From the NCBI RefSeq assembly GCF_900230285.1, contig NZ_OCNK01000002.1, forward strand, positions 62,001 to 126,000: 64,000 bases of DNA, written 5' to 3'. Below the pieces are notes generated by a model. That model had not been told where the DNA came from. It saw only the letters and a list, made by a program, of their open reading frames with translations, and made no database searches. Positions within the stretch are counted from its first letter, which is position 1. Each line of letters opens with the position of its first letter. The translations under genes were made by a program, and so were the position numbers. Shown piece after piece: positions 1 through 12,042 of this stretch. This DNA is from Blastococcus haudaquaticus. Lineage in GTDB: Bacteria; Actinomycetota; Actinomycetes; Mycobacteriales; Geodermatophilaceae.

Positions 1-21
1 TCGCCCGACACCGACGACTGA
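1..21 (+). CDS. C-terminal tail of an unidentified upstream gene
   Basis: Read in frame 1 the first 18 bases encode Ser-Pro-Asp-Thr-Asp-Asp, followed by a TGA stop at 19-21. This could be the acidic end of a gene that begins before the window and runs in the same direction as gcvH. In mycobacteria a DUF881 protein gene precedes gcvH, but six residues are too few to identify the family, and an open frame this short may be chance. Confidence 0.25.
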   Translation, partial: SPDTDD

Positions 22-66
22 CAAAGGACCTCGGTGCCCCCACCACGACGCCTGGAGACGCCCCAC

Positions 67-471
67 ATGGCAACGCCTGACGACCGCCGCTACACCGACC
101 AGCACGAGTGGGCGCTGGTCCAGGGCACCGACGGCACCTCCACGGTCGTCCGGGTGGGCATCACCGACCACGCGCAGGACGCCCTCGGCGACATCGTCTT
201 CGTGCAGCTGCCCGCCGTGGGCGACGAGGTGGCCCCCGGCACGCCGGTCGGGGAGGTGGAGTCCACCAAGTCCGTGTCCGACATCTACGCGCCGGTCGCC
301 GGCGTCGTGGCCGCCGTGAACGACGCGCTCACGGACGCTCCCGAGACGATCAACGCCGATCCGTACGGCGCGGGCTGGCTGATCGACATCAGCGTGCCGG
401 GCGAGGGCGGCGACCCCATCGGCGGCCTGCTGGACGCCGACGCCTACCAGGCCGTGGTCGACGGCTCGTGA
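67..471 (+). CDS. gcvH: Glycine cleavage system H protein
   Basis: Lipoyl carrier protein of the glycine cleavage complex. It takes the aminomethyl group from GcvP and presents it to GcvT and lipoamide dehydrogenase. The 134-residue product has the family opening RYTDQHEW at about residues 8-15 and the lipoylation motif ESTKSVSD, with the modified lysine at K68. I chose the ATG at 67 because GGAG at 54-57 lies nine bases upstream and the protein then begins like other H proteins. A GTG at 34, with AGGA before it, would add eleven residues. The gcvH-garA-ftsR-nuclease-MerR-gcvP order matches Rv1826-Rv1832 of M. tuberculosis. gcvT and lpd are not in the window. Confidence 0.95.
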   Translation: MATPDDRRYTDQHEWALVQGTDGTSTVVRVGITDHAQDALGDIVFVQLPAVGDEVAPGTPVGEVESTKSVSDIYAPVAGVVAAVNDALTDAPETINADPYGAGWLIDISVPGEGGDPIGGLLDADAYQAVVDGS

Positions 472-511
472 CGGCCCCGCCGTCCGGCCATGGCGGCGCG
501 GCGATCACTAT

Positions 512-541
512 GATCTCGTGGGAGCGGATCTCGTGGGAGCG
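512..541 (+). repeat. Perfect 15-bp tandem duplication upstream of garA
   Basis: The unit GATCTCGTGGGAGCG occurs twice in direct succession, at 512-526 and 527-541, in the 277-bp gap between gcvH and garA. TATGAT at 509-514 overlaps the first copy and resembles a -10 element, but no matching -35 is evident. TTGACC at 596-601 is another weak promoter candidate. The duplication may be a doubled regulator half-site or simple slippage; the sequence does not decide. Confidence 0.6.
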
Positions 542-748
542 CCGGAACCCCGGTGACCAGCACGGGGACCGCGGTCCCACACCCTGAACGTCCGGTTGAC
601 CCTCGGGTCGACCGGCTGGTTCCATGACCACGGTCCGCCGCCTCCGCGGCGGCCGACCCACGACGGACCGTCCGGCTCGTCGTCCGCCGGCCGCTCGCGG
701 CCCGTTCCGAGGCCCGCGGCGGGGCCCCTCGCACAGGAGGAGACAGAC

Positions 749-1267
749 GTGCACTGCACTCGATGTGGCCACGAGAACCCCGAGGGCAGTCGCTTCTGCG
801 CGCAGTGCGGCTCGGCCCTCGCCCAGGAGCGGGTCGGTGAGTCGACGAGCGTGATCCCCAAGGTCGGCGGGGAGGACTCGGCCGAGCAGCCCGAGATCAC
901 CGAGTCGGCGGCCGATGCCCACGCGGGCGCGGTCGAGTCGCTCCCGGCGGGCTCGGCCCTGCTGGTCGTCAAGCGTGGACCGAACGCGGGCAGCCGCTTC
1001 CTCCTCGACCAGGACGTCACCACGGCGGGCCGCCACCCCGACAGCGACATCTTCCTCGACGACGTCACCGTCAGCCGGCGGCACGTGGAGTTCCACCGTG
1101 AGGGCGGCGGCTTCTCGGTGCACGACGTCGGCAGCCTCAACGGCACCTACGTCAACCGCGAGCCGGTCGACGTCGCCAGTCTCGCCGGGGGTGACGAGGT
1201 GCAGATCGGCAAGTTCCGCCTCGTCTACCTGACCGGCCCCCGCACCGGCGAGCCGGCCGCTCGCTAG
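749..1267 (+). CDS. garA: GarA/OdhI-type FHA regulator with N-terminal zinc ribbon
   Basis: Phosphorylation-controlled FHA protein. In mycobacteria and corynebacteria GarA/OdhI binds and inhibits 2-oxoglutarate dehydrogenase and controls glutamate enzymes in response to PknB/PknG. The 172-residue product starts at GTG 749 behind AGGAGGAG (735-742). Residues 3-20 form a CxxC...CxxC zinc ribbon absent from the mycobacterial protein. GESTSV at 30-35 corresponds to the mycobacterial ETTSV phosphosite, placing the likely phosphothreonine at T33. The FHA domain fills the C-terminal half, with the conserved strings GRHPDSDIFLDD, SRRH and GSLNGTYVNREPVD nearly identical to GarA. The stop overlaps the ftsR start by one base. 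Confidence 0.92.
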   Translation: MHCTRCGHENPEGSRFCAQCGSALAQERVGESTSVIPKVGGEDSAEQPEITESAADAHAGAVESLPAGSALLVVKRGPNAGSRFLLDQDVTTAGRHPDSDIFLDDVTVSRRHVEFHREGGGFSVHDVGSLNGTYVNREPVDVASLAGGDEVQIGKFRLVYLTGPRTGEPAAR

Positions 1268-2016
1268 TGAGCGTGCCCGAGCGCGAGAGCGCGCTCGGGG
1301 ACGCCGCCGATCAGCGCACGCCTCGTCTGACCATCGGCGAGGTGCTGGCTGTTCTTCGCGACGACTTCCCCGACGTGACGATCAGCAAGATCCGGTACCT
1401 GGAGTCCGAGGACCTGGTGCACCCGCAGCGGACGCCGTCGGGGTACCGGAAGTTCTCGCGCGCCGACGTGAGCCGGCTGCGGTACGTCCTGGCCGCCCAG
1501 CGCGACCAGTACCTGCCGCTGCGCGTCATCAAGGAGCACCTCGAGGCCCTCGACCGCGGTGAACCCCTGCCCGCCGCGACCGGCGGCTCGACCCCGCCGC
1601 CACCCGCCGTCGACAGCGACGGCGACGGCGACGGCGTGGCCGGGGTGCCCCCGCTGACCGCGGAGCAGTTCGCCCGGGCGGCGGGCCTCGAGCCCGAGCA
1701 GCTGGCCGACCTGGTGCAGTTCGGCCTGCTCGCCACGGACGCCGACGGTCGGCACCCGGCCGGGGACCTCCCGGTCGCGCGCGCCGCCGCCGGGCTGGCC
1801 CGGCACGGCATCGAGCCCCGGCACCTGCGGGTCTACCGCAGCGGGGTGGAGCGCGAGGCCGGGCTCGTCGAGCAGCTGGTCGCCCCGGTGCTGCGCGCCC
1901 GCTCCGAGGAGGCCCGGACCCGCGCCACGGAGAAGCTGCGCGAACTCGCGACGCTGTCCGCCCAGCTGCACACCGCCCTCCTGGAAGCACGCCTCCGGGA
2001 TCTCCTGCGTCCCTGA
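1267..2016 (+). CDS. ftsR: MerR-family regulator FtsR
   Basis: Ortholog by sequence and position of Rv1828/FtsR, an activator of ftsZ in corynebacteria. The 249-residue protein has an N-terminal MerR DNA-binding domain, including TIGEVLAVL, the TISKIRYLESE helix-turn-helix and the wing TPSGYRKFS (about residues 18-65). A Pro/Asp-rich linker precedes a C-terminal alpha-helical effector domain at about 125-249. The GTG at 1267 shares its G with the garA stop, implying translational coupling; a GTG at 1273 is possible. No ligand can be predicted. Confidence 0.88.
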   Translation: MSVPERESALGDAADQRTPRLTIGEVLAVLRDDFPDVTISKIRYLESEDLVHPQRTPSGYRKFSRADVSRLRYVLAAQRDQYLPLRVIKEHLEALDRGEPLPAATGGSTPPPPAVDSDGDGDGVAGVPPLTAEQFARAAGLEPEQLADLVQFGLLATDADGRHPAGDLPVARAAAGLARHGIEPRHLRVYRSGVEREAGLVEQLVAPVLRARSEEARTRATEKLRELATLSAQLHTALLEARLRDLLRP

Positions 2017-2156
2017 GTCGGGCGTACCGTGAACGCGGCAGAACAGAAGCCGCGGAACGGGGCCGCCCGGCGTTCCCGACCGTCCACGGCGTCCGACCGC
2101 CGCCTGACCAGAACGAGCCGCCCACTTCCCCCGGGCCGCAGCCGAGGAGTCGCACC

Positions 2157-2645
2157 GTGCAGGAGCTTCGAGTCGTCGGTGTCCGCGTCGAGCTGCCCGG
2201 GAACCAGCCCATCCTGCTGCTCAAGGAGACGCAGGGGGAGCGGTACCTGCCGATCTGGATCGGCGCCGTCGAGGCCGCCGCGATCGCCTTCGAGCAGCAG
2301 GGCGTCCGGCCGGCCCGGCCCATGACGCACGACCTGCTCCGCGAGGTGGTCACCGCGCTGGGCGCGACCCTCGAGGCCGTGAACATCACCGAGATGCGCG
2401 ACGGCATCTACATCGCCGAGCTCGTCTTCGGCGACGAGCGCGTGGTCAGCGCGCGGCCGTCGGACGCCGTCGCCCTCGCCGTCCGCACCGGCGCCCCGAT
2501 CTACGGGGCCGACGACCTGCTCGACGAGGTGGGGATCGAGATCCCCGACGAGCAGGAGGACGAGGTCGAGAAGTTCCGCGAGTTCCTCGACCAGATCTCG
2601 CCCGAGGACTTCGGAGCCGGCTCCGGCTCGGGCGGTCCTGCGTGA
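2157..2645 (+). CDS. Bifunctional nuclease family protein (DUF151)
   Basis: The 162-residue product matches the DUF151 bifunctional DNase/RNase family (Rv1829 in M. tuberculosis) over its length: LLKETQGERYLPIWIGAVEAAAI at the N terminus and SARPSDAVALAVRTGAPIY in the middle. An acidic, flexible tail begins around residue 130. The start at GTG 2157 lies seven bases after GAGGAG (2144-2149). The family is named from weak nuclease activity of plant and thermophile members, so the role in actinobacteria is unknown. Its fixed place between ftsR and the second MerR gene suggests co-regulation. Confidence 0.88.
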   Translation: MQELRVVGVRVELPGNQPILLLKETQGERYLPIWIGAVEAAAIAFEQQGVRPARPMTHDLLREVVTALGATLEAVNITEMRDGIYIAELVFGDERVVSARPSDAVALAVRTGAPIYGADDLLDEVGIEIPDEQEDEVEKFREFLDQISPEDFGAGSGSGGPA

Positions 2646-2663
2646 GGTGAGGAATCACCTCAC
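2642..2663. repeat. Hairpin at the end of the nuclease gene
   Basis: A perfect inverted repeat, GTGAGGTGA and TCACCTCAC, encloses the tetraloop GGAA and contains the nuclease stop codon. GGAA is a GNRA-type loop, so the RNA hairpin should be stable. No T-run follows. It could attenuate or terminate the ftsR operon transcript, or act as an operator for the downstream MerR gene. Confidence 0.55.
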
Positions 2664-2905
2664 CCGTCCCACCGGTCACATCTCTGGCAAGTTCTGATGA
2701 TCGGCAGCTCCCCGGGTGTCCTCCACTCGAAATGATGAGCGGGCCGACACGCCGTCCCGCTCAGTTGACCCCACCCCTGGCCCGGCTTACGGTCGGCGAA
2801 CAACAACGGTGTGACATCCGCGGTCAGTGGGTGCAGTCGCCCCCTCGGGTGCGAGCCGTCGACCCGGACCGCGTGAGCGGGGCGGGACCAGAGGAGGACG
2901 CTGGA

Positions 2906-3478
2906 GTGAGCGACCAGAGGGACGGCTCCCAGGGTCAGCTGTTCAGCGATGCCGCAGTCGGGGCCCCGCCGTACGACGAGGTCGACACCGACCTCGTGGG
3001 TTACCGCGGCCCGACGGCGTGTGCCGCTGCAGGGATCACCTACCGCCAGCTGGACTACTGGGCCCGTACGGGTCTCGTGGCCCCGTCGGTGCGCAGCGCC
3101 ACGGGTTCGGGCACACAGCGGCTGTACTCCTTCCGCGACATCCTGGTCCTGAAGGTCGTCAAGCGGCTGCTCGACACCGGTGTCTCGCTGCAGAACATCC
3201 GCAAGGCCGTCGACCACCTGCGGACGCGGGGGATCAAGGACCTCGCGAACGTCACGCTCTTCTCCGACGGCGCCACCGTGTACGAGTGCACGTCGGCCGA
3301 GGAGGTCGTCGACCTCCTGGCCGGCGGCCAGGGTGTGTTCGGCATCGCCGTCTCGGGCGCGCTGCGCGAGCTCTCCGGCGAACTGGCCGAGCTGCCTGCC
3401 GAACGCCTCGACGGCGGCCCCGTGCACGCGGCGGACGACGAGCTCTCGCTCCGCCGCCGCCGCCGCGCCGCGGTCTGA
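2906..3478 (+). CDS. MerR-family regulator (Rv1830-like)
   Basis: Second MerR protein of the locus, 190 residues, strongly resembling Rv1830. The recognisable core is LVGYRGPTACAAAGITYRQLDYWARTGLV (helix-turn-helix), the wing GSGTQRLYSF, and ILVLKVVKRLLDTGVSLQNIRKAVDHLRTRG. The C-terminal part, ANVTLFSDG...YECTSAEEVVDLL, is specific to this subfamily and ends in an Arg-rich tail. GTG 2906 follows GAGGAGGA (2891-2898) at seven bases; longer upstream reading is not needed. It sits immediately before gcvP and is a candidate regulator of it, which is inference. Confidence 0.88.
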   Translation: MSDQRDGSQGQLFSDAAVGAPPYDEVDTDLVGYRGPTACAAAGITYRQLDYWARTGLVAPSVRSATGSGTQRLYSFRDILVLKVVKRLLDTGVSLQNIRKAVDHLRTRGIKDLANVTLFSDGATVYECTSAEEVVDLLAGGQGVFGIAVSGALRELSGELAELPAERLDGGPVHAADDELSLRRRRRAAV

Positions 3479-3569
3479 GCATTGCTCGAACACGCTGAGT
3501 GGGCCCCGGAGGGGTCCGCGCAGGCGTGATGCAGCGGCGCCACGTCATGGGGTACGGCTGCTGATCGGT

Positions 3570-3607
3570 GTCGTCCGGAAGGACGACAGTGTTGTAGCGT
3601 TCATGCA
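3570..3607 (+). promoter_or_regulatory. Probable leaderless gcvP promoter with a dyad
   Basis: TAGCGT at 3595-3600 is a good actinobacterial -10 (TANNNT) and lies seven bases before the gcvP GTG, with no convincing ribosome-binding site between, so the mRNA probably begins at the start codon. A perfect dyad, GTCGTCC and GGACGAC around GGAA (3570-3587), covers the expected -35 position and is a candidate operator. The neighbouring MerR protein is the obvious but unproven ligand. Confidence 0.5.
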
Positions 3608-6649
<3,042 letters not shown>

Positions 6650-6684
6650 GCGCCGCTGCGGAAGCGTCGGGGGAGGCTGGCAGG

Positions 6685-7290
6685 GTGTCGACCATGACGA
6701 GCCCGGACGCCAAGGCCGACCTGCAGCGCTATCTCCAGAGCGCCCGCGACGCGCTGCTCTGGAAACTCGAGGGGTTGTCGGAGTACGACGTCCGGCGGCC
6801 GATGACGGCGACGGGCACGAACCTCCTGGGCCTGGTCAAGCACCTGGCCCATGTGGAGCTCGGCTACTTCGGGGAGACGTTCGGCCGGCCGGTGCCCGAG
6901 GCGGTCGGCTGGATCGAGGACGACGGCTCGGACCCCAACTGGGACATGTGGGCGACCGCGGCGGAGTCACGCGACGAGATCGTGGGGATGTACCGCGGCG
7001 CGTGGGCACATGCGGACGCCACGATCGCGGCGCTCCCGCTGGATGCTCCGGGGCGGGTGCCCTGGTGGCCCGGCGACCGCGCCTCGGTGACGCTGCACCG
7101 CGTGCTCGTCCACGTCATCGCCGAGACCGACCGGCACGCCGGTCACGCCGACGTGGTGCGGGAGCTGATCGACGGCGCCGCCGGCCTGCGACCCGGCAAC
7201 GACAACCTCCCCGACGGCGCCGACCAGGACTGGTGGGCGCGCTACCGCGACCGGCTGGAGCAGGCCGCGCGGGAGGCCGGGACGGCCTGA
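6685..7290 (+). CDS. DinB-like protein (DUF664)
   Basis: Member of the DinB/YfiT four-helix metal-binding superfamily, DUF664 type, 201 residues. Typical features are the first helix DALLWKLEGLSEYDVRRPM, LVKHLAHVELGYFG with the first metal-ligand histidine, LHRVLVHVIAETDRHAGHADVVREL with further histidines, and the WWARYRDRLE tail. Relatives include thiol-dependent isomerases and transferases using mycothiol or bacillithiol, but the substrate is unknown. GTG 6685 lies eight bases after GGGAGG; an ATG at 6694 would be too far from it. It ends four bases from a convergent gene. Confidence 0.8.
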   Translation: MSTMTSPDAKADLQRYLQSARDALLWKLEGLSEYDVRRPMTATGTNLLGLVKHLAHVELGYFGETFGRPVPEAVGWIEDDGSDPNWDMWATAAESRDEIVGMYRGAWAHADATIAALPLDAPGRVPWWPGDRASVTLHRVLVHVIAETDRHAGHADVVRELIDGAAGLRPGNDNLPDGADQDWWARYRDRLEQAAREAGTA

Positions 7291-7294
7291 AGCC

Positions 7295-7486
7295 TCAGGC
7301 GGGGGCGAGCCAGGTGTGGTGGTCGGGGACGGCGCTGCCATCCGGCAGCAGCTCGCCGTCGTCGTCGAAGAGGACGACGCCGTTGCACAGCAGGCGCCAG
7401 CCCTGCTCGGGGTGGCTGCTGACGACGGCGGCGAGGTCACGCGCGTCGCTGGTGACCTCGGGACAGGGCCTGGGGTGGTGGCACAT
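7295..7486 (-). CDS. DUF5999 small protein
   Basis: A 63-residue protein with an N-terminal CHHPRPCP metal-site-like motif and the sequence SSHPEQGWRLLCNGVVLFDDDGELLPDG, which I recognise as the DUF5999 family common in actinobacteria and often found near regulatory or antibiotic genes. The function is unknown. The ATG (complement of 7484-7486) follows GAGGA at about seven bases. The 215-bp gap on its 5' side, up to coaA, shows no other gene. Confidence 0.75.
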   Translation of the reverse strand: MCHHPRPCPEVTSDARDLAAVVSSHPEQGWRLLCNGVVLFDDDGELLPDGSAVPDHHTWLAPA

Positions 7487-7701
7487 GGTGTTTCCTCTTC
7501 GTCCGGTATCCACGAGCCGCTCCGTAGTCACGCAACGCGCTCGTCTACTCACTGGATTCGGCAAGTGTGCGGGCGAACTGGAGCATCCCGGAGTGAAGTG
7601 GGTCACCAGATCACCCCAACGAGTCGGCAGGTCCTGCCATACGTCCGCGGCCGGAGCGGCGTCCGCCCAGCTCGCGGGCGGCGTGTCCGATCCCCGGGCG
7701 G

Positions 7702-8655
7702 TCAGAGTTTGCGGAGCAGGACCCGGCGCACGGAGTGGTCTGCCGACTTCTGCAGGACCAGCCGGGCCCGCGACCGGGTGGGCGCGATGTTGCTCCGCAG
7801 ATTGGGGCCGTTGACGGCACCCCAGATGCCGAGCGCCGTCTCGCGGGCCTGGTCGTCGGTCAGCTCGGCGAACCGGTGGAAGTAGGCGGTCGTGTCGCGG
7901 AAGGCGGTCCGGCGCAGCGCGAGGAACCGCTCGACGTACCAGCGCTGGATGTCGCCCTCGGCAGCGTCGACGTAGACGGAGAAGTCGAAGAAGTCCGAGA
8001 GGAACACCTGGGGCGCCGTCCCGTCGGCGCGGCCCCCGGCCTGCAGCACGTTGAGCCCCTCCAGGACCAGGATGTCCGGCCGGTCCACGGCCTGCCGCGC
8101 TCCCGGGACGATGTCGTAGGCCTGGTGGTCGTACACCGGCGCGGACACCTCGTCGCGGCCGGACTTCACGTCGGCGAGGAAGCGGACCAGCGCACGACGG
8201 TCGTAGCTCTCCGGGAAGCCCTTCCGGCCGAGCAGCCCGCGCGCCTCCAGGACGGCGTTGGGCAGCAGGAAGCCGTCGGTGGTCACCAGGTCGACCCGGG
8301 GCGCCCCGGGTGCGGCCGCCAGCAGGTGCTGCAGCAGACGCGAGGTGGTGCTCTTGCCGACGGCGACGCTGCCGGCCACCGCGATGACGAAGGGGACCTT
8401 GGCGGTGGTGTTGCCGAGGAACTCGCTCTGCGCGGCCCAGAGCCGGCGGCTGGCGGCGACGTGCAGGCCGAGCAGCTCGGCGAGCGGCAGGTAGACCGTG
8501 GACACCTCGTCCAGGTCGATGCGGTCACCCAGGCTGGCCAGCTCGCGCAGCTCGGCCTCGTCCATGGGCAGCCGCGACCCGGCGGCGAGCGCGCGCCACG
8601 AGGCGCGGTCGAACACCGCGTAGGGCGAGATGGAGCTGCTCGGACCGGCCGTCAC
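7702..8655 (-). CDS. coaA: Type I pantothenate kinase
   Basis: Phosphorylates pantothenate in the first, CoA-feedback-inhibited step of coenzyme A synthesis. The 317-residue length matches the bacterial type I (prokaryotic) family. Visible features are the P-loop GSVAVGKST at residues 95-103, [44 protein letters not shown], and the C-terminal [21 protein letters not shown]. The start is GTG at 8655 (VTAGPSSS); no in-frame ATG lies near. It is divergent from the acetyltransferase gene, with 120 bp between. Confidence 0.93.
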   Translation of the reverse strand: MTAGPSSSISPYAVFDRASWRALAAGSRLPMDEAELRELASLGDRIDLDEVSTVYLPLAELLGLHVAASRRLWAAQSEFLGNTTAKVPFVIAVAGSVAVGKSTTSRLLQHLLAAAPGAPRVDLVTTDGFLLPNAVLEARGLLGRKGFPESYDRRALVRFLADVKSGRDEVSAPVYDHQAYDIVPGARQAVDRPDILVLEGLNVLQAGGRADGTAPQVFLSDFFDFSVYVDAAEGDIQRWYVERFLALRRTAFRDTTAYFHRFAELTDDQARETALGIWGAVNGPNLRSNIAPTRSRARLVLQKSADHSVRRVLLRKL

Positions 8656-8775
8656 GCGCCCATCGTGCCGTCCGGTCGGCCGCTCCCGTTCCTCCGGGTC
8701 ACCCGGGCGGGTGGGGGAGGCCCTCCGGACGGACGGCAGGCGGACGCAGAGCCCCCGCGCGTCTAGGGTTTCGCT

Positions 8776-9588
8776 GTGCCGACCCGACCGGGGCTGCTCG
8801 AGTGCATCGAGCGCTACTTCGCCGCCGCTCCGCTCCCGGACGCGCGGATCGAGGCGGTGGGCGCACTCGACGTCCCCATCGGTGACCCGGCGTGGCCCTA
8901 TCCCGCACGGCCCCGCCGGGACGGCGGGCCGGTGACGGCCGACGACGTGCGCGCGGCTGCGGCCCTCCAGGAGGAGGCAGGACTGCCCGCTGCCCTGGAG
9001 TGGGTGCCCGAGCGCTCGCCCGGGACCGCCGCGGCGGCCCGGGCGGCCGGGCTGACGGTGGAGGAGCTGCCGCTGCTGGTCGCGGTCGACCCGGTCGAAC
9101 TGCTCCTGCCCGTCGGGGTGCGGCTCTACGTCGTCGGCGCCGACGACCCGGAGCTGCCGCACTACCAGCGGGTGGCGGCCACGGCCTTCGCCCATCCCGG
9201 CGGCCCCGCCGACGTGCACGACGTGCCGCTCGACACCTCCGAGACGGCTCGGGCGCGCACCCGGGCGCTGCGCGAGCGGATCGCCTCGGGGCGCACCGTG
9301 ATGATGGTGGCGGTCGACGACGGCGAGGCGGTCGCCGTCGGCTCCCACCAGCCGGTGGACGTCGACGGCACCGAGGTCAGCGAGATCGTCGGTGTGGCGA
9401 CCTCGCCGCGGCTGCGGGGCCGGGGTCTGGGCGCCGGCCTGGCCTCGGCGCTCGCCGCGCACGCGACCGAGACCGCCGACACGGTCTTCCTCGCCGCGGG
9501 CGACGACGACGTCGCCCGGGTGTACGAGCGCGTGGGTTTCGCCCGCCTGGCGACCTCCGCCGTCGCCGACCGCAGCCCCTCCTGCTGA
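8776..9588 (+). CDS. GNAT-family N-acetyltransferase
   Basis: A 270-residue protein with a C-terminal GNAT domain. The acetyl-CoA binding loop is [28 protein letters not shown], followed by the strand [19 protein letters not shown]. The N-terminal half (about 1-120) is a divergent GNAT-like lobe ([32 protein letters not shown]), as in tandem-GNAT proteins. The substrate is unknown. The GTG at 8776 lies six bases after TAGGGT (8764-8769), suggesting leaderless transcription. Confidence 0.78.
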   Translation: MPTRPGLLECIERYFAAAPLPDARIEAVGALDVPIGDPAWPYPARPRRDGGPVTADDVRAAAALQEEAGLPAALEWVPERSPGTAAAARAAGLTVEELPLLVAVDPVELLLPVGVRLYVVGADDPELPHYQRVAATAFAHPGGPADVHDVPLDTSETARARTRALRERIASGRTVMMVAVDDGEAVAVGSHQPVDVDGTEVSEIVGVATSPRLRGRGLGAGLASALAAHATETADTVFLAAGDDDVARVYERVGFARLATSAVADRSPSC

Positions 9589-9595
9589 GCCGGGT

Positions 9596-10501
9596 TCAGG
9601 GCCCGGCGGGTGCCGGGACGGCGGACGCCGCAGCGGTCAGTGCGCCGCACGCGTCGTCGTAGCCCGTCCCGCGGGGCACCTCGCTGAGCAGCACGACGAC
9701 GCGGTGCCCGACGATCCCCACCGAGTGCAGGTGCCGGTTGCCGCCGACGCAGCACATCCAGCCCTGCTTGACCGCCGTCTGCGGCGGCGCCGTCCCGAGG
9801 ACCCCGAAGCGCTGGTCGAAGCCGTCGGCGGCCAGCGGCGTGGCCTCGCGCATCCACCCCAGCAGGGCGCCGGCGTCGTCGGGATGGGCTGCCGAGGGCA
9901 GGGTCGCCAGGAACCTGGCGAGGTCCCTCGCCGTCGTCGTCGCCTCGCCCCATCGACCGGGCACCTGCGGCGGAGCGGTGCCGGTGAGCCGGTAGCGCCG
10001 GGCGACGTCGATGACCATCTGCCCGCCGCCGTAGCGGACCCACAGCTCCGAGGCGGCCGGATCGTCGGAGCTGCGGATCATCTCCCGCAGGAGCGCCGGG
10101 TCGTCGGGGCGCAGCACGAGCCTGCCGGCGCGCGCGCGGTGCAGGATGTCCTCCGCCATGAACAGCTTCACCATGGACGCCGTGGGGAAGGGCCGGTCGG
10201 CCGCCGCGTTACCGGCGGTGGAGGCGGCCAGCCGGGCACTCCGCGCCTCCGCCGCCCGGACGGACAGCCCGTCGACCGGGACCTGCTGCTTCGCGACCAC
10301 CACCGCGAGCGTCCCGAGCGGGGGATAGGCCGCCACCACCGCCGGGACGACCTGGGCGGCGGGCGGACCGCCCGCCGCCGCCCGCCGGTCGTGCGGTAGC
10401 AGCGTCCCGGCTACGACCAGCGAGAGCAGACTCAGCGACAGCAGCACCCGCCGGCGCACCGCACGGGCGCGGCCGACCGGGGGAGCGCTGGCGGACGCCA
10501 T
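9596..10501 (-). CDS. Exported serine hydrolase, class A beta-lactamase fold
   Basis: A 301-residue protein with an N-terminal signal/anchor: RRR followed by the hydrophobic stretch [16 protein letters not shown] at about residues 19-35. The penicillin-recognising fold is indicated by SMVK (nucleophile S109, K112), SDD in place of the SDN motif, and KQG in place of KTG. Such proteins are widespread in actinobacteria and may be peptidases, carboxypeptidases or beta-lactamases; the changed KTG motif argues against calling it a resistance enzyme. It converges on the acetyltransferase gene with seven bases between. Confidence 0.75.
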   Translation of the reverse strand: MASASAPPVGRARAVRRRVLLSLSLLSLVVAGTLLPHDRRAAAGGPPAAQVVPAVVAAYPPLGTLAVVVAKQQVPVDGLSVRAAEARSARLAASTAGNAAADRPFPTASMVKLFMAEDILHRARAGRLVLRPDDPALLREMIRSSDDPAASELWVRYGGGQMVIDVARRYRLTGTAPPQVPGRWGEATTTARDLARFLATLPSAAHPDDAGALLGWMREATPLAADGFDQRFGVLGTAPPQTAVKQGWMCCVGGNRHLHSVGIVGHRVVVLLSEVPRGTGYDDACGALTAAASAVPAPAGP

Positions 10502-10590
10502 GTCCCCATCGTCCCCCTGGAACGGGGGGATGCTTCACCGTTCATGGACCGTTTCCGTGGCCCTGACGCGGCGTGCGCGCGCGATGGCGA

Positions 10591-11136
10591 TCAGTCCTCC
10601 TCGTAGGTCACCACCATGGTGGCCCTGGCCAGCGTGTGGAAGAACAGGTTGAACCCGAGTACCGCAGGCGTGGTGTCGGCGGTGACGTCGAGGGCCTCGG
10701 TGTCGACGGCGTGCACGACCACGAAGTACCGGTGGGCACCGTGGCCCGACGGGGGAGCGGCCCCGACGTAGCCGGCGAAGCCGCTGTCGTTGCGCAGCTG
10801 GAGGGCACCCTGCGGCAGGGTGGGCGCGTCCTTGTCGCCGGCGCCGCTGGACAGCTCGGTGACCGACGCCGGGATGTTGGCCACCGCCCAATGCCAGAAG
10901 CCGCTGGCCGTGGGCGCGTCGGGGTCGAACACGGTGACGGCGAAGCTCTTCGTCCCCTCGGGGAAGCCCGACCAGCTCAGCTGGGGGGAGCGGTCCTCGC
11001 CACCGGCACCCATGACCCCGCTGACGTGCGGCATCGCCAGCGTCGCCCCGTCGGCGCAGTCGCTGCTGGTGACGGTGAACGACGGCACGCTGGGCAGGTG
11101 CTCGTAGGGGTCGTAGGTCAGCGGCCGGTCGGCCAT
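10591..11136 (-). CDS. YbhB/YbcL family PEBP-like protein
   Basis: Phosphatidylethanolamine-binding-protein fold, 181 residues. Diagnostic elements are [26 protein letters not shown] (the DPDxP ligand loop), [11 protein letters not shown], the [18 protein letters not shown] loop, and the C-terminal [14 protein letters not shown]. Bacterial members are cytosolic or periplasmic proteins of uncertain role, some linked to kinase regulation. The ATG at 11136 follows AGAGGAG. No signal peptide is seen. Confidence 0.88.
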   Translation of the reverse strand: MADRPLTYDPYEHLPSVPSFTVTSSDCADGATLAMPHVSGVMGAGGEDRSPQLSWSGFPEGTKSFAVTVFDPDAPTASGFWHWAVANIPASVTELSSGAGDKDAPTLPQGALQLRNDSGFAGYVGAAPPSGHGAHRYFVVVHAVDTEALDVTADTTPAVLGFNLFFHTLARATMVVTYEED

Positions 11137-11295
11137 GGCGGGCTCTCCTCTTCTCGGACGGGCTCGGTTCGCACGGTGCGGCTCCCGCCGCGACCCTAGG
11201 CACGCAGCCCCGGGCGCGCTCCTCGGCGATCGGCGTTGCACGCCTGCAGCGGTTCCGACACGTGGACGATGCGTCCCGCCGGTAGCGTCGCGCGC

Positions 11296-12042
11296 GTGCC
11301 CGTTCCCGGACCCCTCGGCCTCCCGGACTCGATCCGCGTGTGCCTCTTCGACCTCGACGGCGTCCTCACCCGGACGGCGACGGTCCACTTCGCCGCCTGG
11401 AAGCGGACCTTCGACGAGTTCCTCCGCCGCGACCACCCCGACCAGCCCGAGTTCAGCCAGCTCGACTACAACAGCTTCGTCGACGGCAAGCACCGGGCCG
11501 ACGGGGTGCGCGGCTTCCTCGCCAGCCGCGGGATCACGCTGCCCGAGGGCGCTGCCGGTGACCCGCCGGACGCCGCGACGGTGCAGGCCCTCTCGACGCG
11601 GAAGAACGACATGGTCCTGCGCGAGCTCGACGAGCACGGTGTCGAGGTCTACCCCGGCTCGGTCGACTACCTGCGCGCCGTCAAGGAGGCCGGCATCCCG
11701 ACCGCGGTCGTGACCGCGTCCGCGAACGGCGAGAAGGTGATCGCCGCCGGTGGCTTCGCCGACCTGATCGACGTCCGCGTCGACGGTGTCGTCGCCGCGC
11801 GGGACGGCCTGCGGGGCAAGCCCGAGCCCGACACCTTCCTCGCCGGCGCGCGCCTGCTGGGGGTGGGACCGGAGGCCGCGGTGGTCTTCGAGGACGCGCT
11901 GTCGGGGGTGGCCGCCGGCCGGGCCGGCGGCTTCGGCTACGTCGTGGGCGTCGACCGCGTCGGCCAGGCCGACGCGCTGGCGGCCGAGGGTGCGGACGTC
12001 GTCGTCCAGGACCTCGCGGAGCTGCTGGGGGACCGGGCATGA
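11296..12042 (+). CDS. Beta-phosphoglucomutase-type HAD phosphatase
   Basis: HAD-superfamily sugar phosphomutase, 248 residues, with nucleophile motif FDLDGVLT (D19, acid/base D21), cap domain with [21 protein letters not shown], motif II (VVTAS), and motif [14 protein letters not shown] and [10 protein letters not shown]. The paired downstream GH65 gene (4-base ATGA overlap) supports beta-phosphoglucomutase, which would isomerise the beta-glucose 1-phosphate released by a disaccharide phosphorylase. TAGCGT at 11283-11288 lies seven bases before GTG 11296, so a leaderless transcript is likely. Confidence 0.88.
   Translation: MPVPGPLGLPDSIRVCLFDLDGVLTRTATVHFAAWKRTFDEFLRRDHPDQPEFSQLDYNSFVDGKHRADGVRGFLASRGITLPEGAAGDPPDAATVQALSTRKNDMVLRELDEHGVEVYPGSVDYLRAVKEAGIPTAVVTASANGEKVIAAGGFADLIDVRVDGVVAARDGLRGKPEPDTFLAGARLLGVGPEAAVVFEDALSGVAAGRAGGFGYVVGVDRVGQADALAAEGADVVVQDLAELLGDRA

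Noticed and set aside
10502-10590. A terminator hairpin between the serine hydrolase and the PEBP-like gene
   Set aside because: Both genes are on the minus strand and the interval has no convincing perfect stem, so no terminator is reported.
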